In this document: positions 15,997-21,227 of the stretch, in pieces
How positions within the stretch are numbered: the first letter of the stretch is position 1
Layout of the letters: every line of letters begins with the position of its first letter
Source of the DNA: a virus
DNA: 21,227 nt
Virus record (IMG/VR): IMGVR_UViG_3300042923_001207
Span: 1 to 21,227 of that record
Reading direction: 5' to 3' (one strand)
Made by a program: the position numbers and the translations under genes
Notes under the pieces: generated by a model
What the model was told of the DNA's origin: nothing
Seen by the model: only the letters and a program-made list of their open reading frames with translations
Databases searched by the model: none

Positions 15997-16524
15997 ATGA
16001 GCACAACCACTACCCCTATCAGCACCCGTTTTCGTCACCTGCTGTTAAAGAGCACCCACTTCACTCGCAAAGAGAAAAACGAAGTGGTGGCGGCTGAACC
16101 GTTTGTCTACCAGCGTGACCCGGAAGCGGACGAGCGCTACATCAACTTCGGTAAGTTCTGGGAAGTGAACTACGAAGGGTTACGGGAAATCTTCTACACC
16201 CTGCACGACGACGTAACCCGTGGTGACGTGGTGCCTACCCGGTTGTTTGAACTCACGGATGGCCTGAACGACCGCCGTCCGCCAGAAGACGTCAGTGCGC
16301 ATTGGGGCTTTCTCCAGTGGACCCTGTGGGTTACTTACCTTAATGCCCCGCAATCGCACCTGGATGCCGTACAGACCGCCTGGGTTGCCCCAACCGAAGG
16401 TGACATCACGGTCCCACCGCTGGATGTTCTGCTGACCAAGCTGCGTCGCGAAGTGGTGGACATCCAACCCCTGGTGCGCAGCTTTGACCTGCTGACCCGT
16501 GGCGAATACGACGTCCCGGCATGA
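15997..16524 (+). CDS. Small unknown protein (175 aa)
   Basis: Unrecognised. The N-terminus is Thr/Ser-rich, then basic (about residues 10-30); the remainder is acidic with several Trp (around residues 49 and 103-111), probably a compact helical domain. No membrane segment. Its last codons overlap the start of the 56-aa membrane protein (ATGA), which suggests translational coupling and a shared task. A terminator precedes it and the pair ends in a bidirectional terminator, so the two form a small transcription unit. Confidence 0.65.
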   Translation: MSTTTTPISTRFRHLLLKSTHFTRKEKNEVVAAEPFVYQRDPEADERYINFGKFWEVNYEGLREIFYTLHDDVTRGDVVPTRLFELTDGLNDRRPPEDVSAHWGFLQWTLWVTYLNAPQSHLDAVQTAWVAPTEGDITVPPLDVLLTKLRREVVDIQPLVRSFDLLTRGEYDVPA

Positions 16525-16691
16525 GTCCGCGCGGCTTTGGTCACGCCATGACCCTCACCGGCATCAGTCTCCCGGTGAGTTGGGCATTTCTGCTACTCCC
16601 TAACCTCTCCATGTGGGCGGTGGGGTTGTTAGCCGGCGGGATTCCGCTGTTGGTCTTACTCCTTACTACCGCGCTGTTCTGGCGGTGGTGA
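16521..16691 (+). CDS. 56-aa double-spanning membrane protein
   Basis: A short gene overlapping the end of the 175-aa gene by ATGA. The product starts MSPRGFGHAM and has two hydrophobic segments: about residues 11-29 (TLTGISLPVSWAFLLLPNL) and 31-54 (Gly/Leu-rich, ending ALFW), with a C-terminal Arg-Trp. The Arg and His near the N-terminus and the Arg at the end fit a helical hairpin with both ends inside. Two-helix membrane proteins of this size include class II-type holins and other phage membrane proteins, but no lysis gene lies nearby, so function is open. Coupling to the 175-aa gene and the terminator 13 bases later support it as real. Confidence 0.55.
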   Translation: MSPRGFGHAMTLTGISLPVSWAFLLLPNLSMWAVGLLAGGIPLLVLLLTTALFWRW

Positions 16692-16700
16692 GGAAGATAC

Positions 16701-16736
16701 AAAAAGAGAGGGCTTTGCGCCCTCTCTTTTTTTTTT
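16701..16736. terminator. Bidirectional intrinsic terminator between convergent genes
   Basis: AGAGAGGGC (16705-16713) and GCCCTCTCT (16719-16727) form a 9-bp stem with a TTTGC loop. A run of about ten T follows on the + strand, and the five A before the stem give a T-run on the - strand. It can therefore stop transcripts of both the small + strand unit and the convergent portal gene. Confidence 0.88.
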
Positions 16737-16743
16737 GCTTCTT

Positions 16744-19533
16744 TTACGGGGTCAGGTTATCCCCCGCGGGTGCATCTCCTGTGTCCGCTGGGTTGGCTGG
16801 TTCAGCCGGTTCAGCGGGTTGTTCAGGTTCCGCAGCAGGTTCTGCCTCCGGCTCAGGCGGGGCGTCATCCGGGACCGTATCGTCCGGTGGCGTCTCGTCA
16901 AAGTCCGGTGGGTTAAACATGTCATCGTTCAAGTCGTCGTCCGACGCGTTGGCATCATCCGTGTTGGTGGAAGTCGACGTCGTGCCGTTGTTGATAGCTT
17001 CGGCGTACTCCGGGTTGTTCGCTTCCAGCCACTCCTTACGCTTCTTACGGCGCAACTGCACGGCCGAGCCCCAATCACCCAGGTTGTTCATCAGGTTGTT
17101 GAGGTGGAGCGCGTGTTCCTTCGCCAGGTTCATTCCCGGGTTGTCTTCCGTGCCTTTACGGGTAAACTCACCCAGTTCTGGCAGGATTTCTTCACGGGCC
17201 ATGTAATCACGCATCAGTTTCGCTTTCGCGGCGTTCATCAGCATGTTGACGTTTTCCTGGTCGCCGTCATCCATGATGCCGTCTTCCAGTTCTTGTGAAA
17301 TGGTCCAGCGCAGGCCAGCATCCACAATCGCTTCGTACTTCTGCATCTCTTCGAGCTGGGTCGTGAACTTGGTGCTGCTTGGGGTTGGCAGTTCCAACTC
17401 CAGCTTGTCCATGAACTCTTCCAGCACGGCCTGATACAGCAGCGGCTCTTCCTTGGCGGTCAGGTTACAGTAGTTCTCCGGCAGCTTGTCTTTCACGTCC
17501 TCGATGGCTTTCTGCATCTTTTGGATGAGGTAGCCGGATGAGAAGGTATACGCCCGGACAAACTTCTTGGCGTGACGACAGGTAATCACCTGCAACTGCT
17601 TGATACGTTTCGCAAACAGTTGGTTAGACGTCCAGCGGGTAATCGCGAAATCACCTTGCTGGGTCATGTCCACCATGTCCGGGGTCACAAACAGGCCCAT
17701 GTACTGCTGGTTCTTCAGCTCGTTCATGAACTCCGGGTCAATCATCTGTTTGTTCGACTGGTAGCTGTCCACCTGCACCGAACTGTTCGGGATGCGGTCG
17801 TTGCCCTGGGTCTCAAAGCTCACGCCCATCTGACGCAGGGTACGGAACATCTCGGCCGCTGACGTAACATCCGTTGGCGAGGAGTTACTCTGGCCACGCA
17901 TGTACTCGTCCATCATGATGTGCACATCTTTCTCCGGGTCCGGGGACCGCGGGTCAATGTTCAGCGTCACTTTGGTGCGACCCACGGCGTTGGCCACTGC
18001 CGACATGAAGTTGGCAAAGGTGGTCATGATGCGCAGGGTACTGACCTGCTTCACGTCATCCAGCAGGGACTTACCCATCCCGTTGCTGTCGTATTCGTAA
18101 GCAAAGTACGCCACCTGTTCAGCCGGCACGAAAATCAGGTGAATGTTTTGGTTCGCCCAGTTACGTGCCAACATCACGTTGATGAAGTCCTCGTTCTCCC
18201 CCAGCTTCACGTTGTGACCCATGATACCGTTCTGGATACGCTTCAGGATGTTCTCTTCAAACACCTGGGTGTAGAGCTTGAGACGTTCTTCCGCCGACAT
18301 CTTGTCGTTCCCGGCGCAGTACCCGGATGACATAATCTGGGTTTGCTGAATCAGGGACGAGGTGAGGTTCATGGCCTGGCTGTTATCCAGGGACCCCATG
18401 CCGCGCGAGATGTTGTCCTTCATCTCTTCTTTCACGTTGATGATGTGCCCGCTGTTCGGGTCCAACGGAAAGATGTAGCCCAGGTGTTTCTTTTCATTGC
18501 CCGGCACGTAACACGGAATGCCAGACTCTGAGGCCGCCCGTAAGACTGACGGGTTACCAATCGAACTGCGCGATGCCTGCGACGCACTTGGCATGATATC
18601 AATGGTGCGGCCACCGGCCCGGTTGTGGTTACGGGTGGTGTACAGTGCACTGGTCAGGGTTTTGATTTCCCCCTGTCGGGCTTCGGTGCTGACGCCCGGA
18701 CGGCGCAAGGTCTGGTAAATCCCAGCGTTGACCCTTTGCTTAACAAATTCTGTCTTTACCCGCTCTTTTAGTATGGGGAGATTAAGAATCTCAATGTTGT
18801 CAGTGATGCTGACGTGGTCATTGACGCGGGTGCTCATGCTCGGGATGGTGAAGGTAAAGGCCGACTCCATACTGACCTTGCTGCCGGCGGTGTTACGCCC
18901 CTGGGCACCCTTCTTCTTCGCCTCGTCGACGGTTTCCACGCCCCCCAGAATCCCGATGGGTCGGTAGGTGCGTTTGTCGTCATCCAGCAGCGAGTTTAAG
19001 TACTCCTCGTTACTGACGCGGGTCGCGCCGTTAATCATGTCATCGGCCGACGCTTCCGGAACGATAATACGAATCCCGGCACCCTGGTCGAACAACGCAT
19101 CCCCCAGTAAGTCCGGGAGCTCTTCGTCCAGGTTATAATAGCTGCTGAAGTGTTCGCGGATAATGTCGAGCAACGGGTTGGTGATGAAGCCGGGTAAATC
19201 GGTCTCACCCATCTTGTACGACAGGCCACCGCTGTCCATGTCCATAGGCGACATGATGATACTGACAATCAAGCTCTTGATGAGTTTGATGTCCGGCGAC
19301 AGTTTAATAATGGTTTCGGCGTCCAGGTTCTTTTGGGCGCGGCGGTTAATCAGTGCCGAGAAGATACTTTCGTTTGGAACGTCGACACCCGTCCCCGGGG
19401 TGTTAGTGCGTCCCCAGTGGTCTCTCACCATTTTTGACGCGTACGCGCCTGCCACCGGGTTATTCCGGAAGAAGTCAGAGTTCTGACTCCGGACACGCCC
19501 AGTCGGGGCGGGCGATGCGGTTTTCTTGAACAT
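16744..19533 (-). CDS. Portal vertex protein, jumbo-phage type
   Basis: A 929-aa protein, long for a portal but near the size seen in phiKZ-like phages. The central part has a portal-like pattern reminiscent of T4 gp20: VPAEQVAYFAYEYDSNGMGKSLLDDV (468-494, read in parts), then a helix and VGRTKVTLNIDPRSPDPEKD (517-536). The first ~450 residues carry further mixed domains; a basic segment (RRKKRKEW, about 815) precedes an acidic, Pro/Ala/Glu-rich disordered tail (about 845-929). It would form the dodecameric ring at the head vertex through which DNA is packaged and to which the tail joins. Its start has AGAGGA just upstream. It is on the opposite strand from the capsid gene, convergent with the small-gene unit. 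Confidence 0.72.
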   Translation of the reverse strand: MFKKTASPAPTGRVRSQNSDFFRNNPVAGAYASKMVRDHWGRTNTPGTGVDVPNESIFSALINRRAQKNLDAETIIKLSPDIKLIKSLIVSIIMSPMDMDSGGLSYKMGETDLPGFITNPLLDIIREHFSSYYNLDEELPDLLGDALFDQGAGIRIIVPEASADDMINGATRVSNEEYLNSLLDDDKRTYRPIGILGGVETVDEAKKKGAQGRNTAGSKVSMESAFTFTIPSMSTRVNDHVSITDNIEILNLPILKERVKTEFVKQRVNAGIYQTLRRPGVSTEARQGEIKTLTSALYTTRNHNRAGGRTIDIMPSASQASRSSIGNPSVLRAASESGIPCYVPGNEKKHLGYIFPLDPNSGHIINVKEEMKDNISRGMGSLDNSQAMNLTSSLIQQTQIMSSGYCAGNDKMSAEERLKLYTQVFEENILKRIQNGIMGHNVKLGENEDFINVMLARNWANQNIHLIFVPAEQVAYFAYEYDSNGMGKSLLDDVKQVSTLRIMTTFANFMSAVANAVGRTKVTLNIDPRSPDPEKDVHIMMDEYMRGQSNSSPTDVTSAAEMFRTLRQMGVSFETQGNDRIPNSSVQVDSYQSNKQMIDPEFMNELKNQQYMGLFVTPDMVDMTQQGDFAITRWTSNQLFAKRIKQLQVITCRHAKKFVRAYTFSSGYLIQKMQKAIEDVKDKLPENYCNLTAKEEPLLYQAVLEEFMDKLELELPTPSSTKFTTQLEEMQKYEAIVDAGLRWTISQELEDGIMDDGDQENVNMLMNAAKAKLMRDYMAREEILPELGEFTRKGTEDNPGMNLAKEHALHLNNLMNNLGDWGSAVQLRRKKRKEWLEANNPEYAEAINNGTTSTSTNTDDANASDDDLNDDMFNPPDFDETPPDDTVPDDAPPEPEAEPAAEPEQPAEPAEPANPADTGDAPAGDNLTP

Positions 19534-19576
19534 TACGGGTCCTCTTTTAAATACCTTTACGCATCAGGAGTCTGCA

Positions 19577-21227
19577 ATGGCTGACACCACCCAGACGCTT
19601 TATCTCAACGACATAAAGCGCTTAACGAGCTCGATCATTCTTAAACACAAAGCCACTGCTGATGCACAAAACCGGTTTTACTTGCAGTGGCACGGTGTCG
19701 ATTTCAGTCCTGAACTAGAAACCGAATGGCCGTACTATAAGCATCTGGCAGGCGAGTATGTCGGCGGCGTAGACAACGTCATGAAAGTGACCTCGCTCGA
19801 CACACGCGAAGAAATCGAATTCACATATGATAATTTGCTTATTCACACCGCTACTGCTAAGGCGTACCGTGGTGACAGCGTTTATTACCGTGAATTGCTG
19901 GCCCGCTACCCGGACTACGAGAACCTGATTCGGGGTATCCTGAACCCGGTGCCCAAAGAGACCAGCACCGTCGCCGATGATTTCCAGATTCTGGCCTGGG
20001 ACAGCAGCGTGATTGAAGGCAACGAATCGAACCTGATTCACGGCCTGCAAACCTGGGTGGATAACTTTGTTCACCGCTATTACAATCCCCGCTGGGCCAC
20101 GACCCAGTCTCTGTACGAAGCCGGGTTCATCTACCAGCTGTTTAACCAGATGCCGGTACGCATCATGCTGCTGCGCCTACGCAACTGCGGGACCCAGTAT
20201 GTGCACAGTTACCACCTCTGGGGCAAGCTGGGCAGCCATGGCCGGTTGAACAAGTACAAGGACTTCCTGACCCTGAAGCAAGCGTTGACCTTGTACCGGA
20301 ACATTGACTACTACGAGAACAACGCCGGGCAGAACACCACCTACCGGGAATTGGTGGACGTGATTCTGACCGACCGGGGGATTCCGTTAACCGCCTACCA
20401 GATTTGGCATGACGTCTCCAACATCGAGGAAGACCTGACGCCACGGCCAGAGATTGCGAAGGTGCCGCAGAACGCCCCGGCGGTCCTCAGCACCGGGATT
20501 GAGAAAGGCACTATCCCGGACTTGCTCGACCGGGAAATCCCGATGGCCAAGGACAACATCTATTACTACGATTCCCAGGTGACTCGGGTGCCGTTAAAAG
20601 CCCGACAGAGTTACACGTCGGTGCTGGCGACCAAAGCCCTGGAATCGGAGATGATTGACCGCACGGATGCCACCCCGGTGAAGTTACTGGACACCATCTA
20701 CAACCAGTGGGTGTACCTGGCCACCGACAACCGGTATGTGGCCACCGTGGTGGTGGAGAACCCGAAAACCCAGGACCCGATTTCCCTGACCAGTCGGGAA
20801 GCGTTGGTGTTGTGGATTTACGCCCTGTTACGCAGTTACGATGTCACCCCGGGTGTGATTCCCAAAGTCTGGGCACAAGGGGTGTCCCGACCCAAGGCAC
20901 CGGGGTACCTGGAGTTGCGGCGCAACAGTGACCCGGCCTTTATCTCAGACACGATGATTATGCTGGCGCTCAGTGAACACACCCCGGTAGGCAAACTGGT
21001 TTCCATCGAAACCTTCTACCGGACCTGTGTGGACATTCAGGGCCACCGGTTAGCGCACCGTATCCTTTATAGCACCCAGGAAGACCACCGCACCCGCGGG
21101 TACCTGGAAGGCCTGACGTTGCGGTTCTACCTGGACAAGCTCTGTTCCCTGGTCGACTACGACAGCCAGACCTTCGACCAGTGGCTGGCACAGCGGGAAC
21201 TGAACTTCACGGCGTTCTCGGCCACCG
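19577..21227 (+). CDS. Large unknown, probably virion, protein (3' partial)
   Basis: The frame opens at ATG 19577, with AGGAG 6 bases upstream, and stays open for 550 codons to the right edge, so the gene is 3' partial. The product begins MADTTQTLYLNDIKRLTSSI. It is soluble, rich in Tyr, Asn and Arg, with no membrane segment; stretches such as FVHRYYNPRWATTQSLYEAGFIYQL and VHSYHLWGKLG (about residues 164-220) are mixed alpha/beta. Composition and position resemble the virion proteins of the left operon. The first ~100 codons are more AT-rich than the rest. It is divergent from the portal gene with only 43 bases between starts, so the promoters probably overlap. Family unknown. Confidence 0.72.
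   Translation, partial: MADTTQTLYLNDIKRLTSSIILKHKATADAQNRFYLQWHGVDFSPELETEWPYYKHLAGEYVGGVDNVMKVTSLDTREEIEFTYDNLLIHTATAKAYRGDSVYYRELLARYPDYENLIRGILNPVPKETSTVADDFQILAWDSSVIEGNESNLIHGLQTWVDNFVHRYYNPRWATTQSLYEAGFIYQLFNQMPVRIMLLRLRNCGTQYVHSYHLWGKLGSHGRLNKYKDFLTLKQALTLYRNIDYYENNAGQNTTYRELVDVILTDRGIPLTAYQIWHDVSNIEEDLTPRPEIAKVPQNAPAVLSTGIEKGTIPDLLDREIPMAKDNIYYYDSQVTRVPLKARQSYTSVLATKALESEMIDRTDATPVKLLDTIYNQWVYLATDNRYVATVVVENPKTQDPISLTSREALVLWIYALLRSYDVTPGVIPKVWAQGVSRPKAPGYLELRRNSDPAFISDTMIMLALSEHTPVGKLVSIETFYRTCVDIQGHRLAHRILYSTQEDHRTRGYLEGLTLRFYLDKLCSLVDYDSQTFDQWLAQRELNFTAFSAT

Noticed and set aside
16613-17298. + strand open frames overlapping the portal gene 3' end
   Set aside because: They are antisense to the acidic portal tail; their Ser/Gly- and Val/Arg-rich products mirror that repetitive coding sequence.
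1-21227. CRISPR arrays, insertion sequences, integrase or attachment sites
   Set aside because: No spaced direct repeats, transposase or recombinase genes, or terminal inverted repeats were seen.

Overview
The window looks like a piece of a large tailed-bacteriophage genome of the jumbo myovirus type, broadly phiKZ-like in the character of its head genes. Reasons: dense, mostly unrecognisable genes of 130-930 codons with very short gaps; a 767-residue protein with the size, N-terminal layout and very strong codon bias expected of a jumbo-phage major capsid protein; a 929-residue portal-like protein; a DnaB-like helicase set among virion genes; compact hairpin terminators; and no cellular housekeeping genes, tRNAs or insertion sequences that I can see. 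Codon choice (CTG, CGT, GGT, AAC in the capsid gene) fits a gammaproteobacterial, perhaps enterobacterial, host. Phage and host identity are inference; I could not run a database search.

Layout. (1) Positions 1-5675, + strand: five tightly packed genes (486+, 463, 202, 448 and 269 aa), probably one operon of virion proteins. The 448-aa member looks like a baseplate-hub protein. The first gene has no visible start in the window; its frame is open to the left edge. (2) 5730-7289, - strand: a DnaB-family replicative helicase with an atypical Walker A. (3) 7345-10322, + strand: a 193-aa protein of unknown function, then the major capsid protein. Each is preceded by the same decamer, AAATGATATG, a candidate promoter of the TATG type used by the phiKZ non-virion RNA polymerase. 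(4) 10323-10595: a non-coding interval holding a structured stretch, a strong UUCG-loop terminator and an exact TATATTAC octamer, the core known for phiKZ early promoters. (5) 10596-16691, + strand: a coiled-coil protein with a hydrophobic C-terminus (359 aa), an unknown 548-aa protein, a 703-aa protein with a long Arg/Ser/Gly-rich tract, two small unknown proteins (136 and 175 aa) and a 56-aa two-helix membrane protein overlapping the 175-aa gene. Terminators separate the later units. (6) 16744-19533, - strand: the portal-like protein, convergent with (5) across a bidirectional terminator. (7) 19577 to the right edge, + strand: the first 550 codons of a large unknown gene, divergent from the portal gene.

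Working picture. Capsid and portal build the head; the 1-5675 operon supplies tail or baseplate parts; the helicase serves replication. The most intriguing unit is 10596-15478: if the TATATTAC element is a real early promoter, a possibly membrane-associated coiled-coil protein, an unknown 548-aa protein and an RS/RG-rich, probably nucleic-acid-binding protein would be made at the start of infection even though they lie among late head genes.
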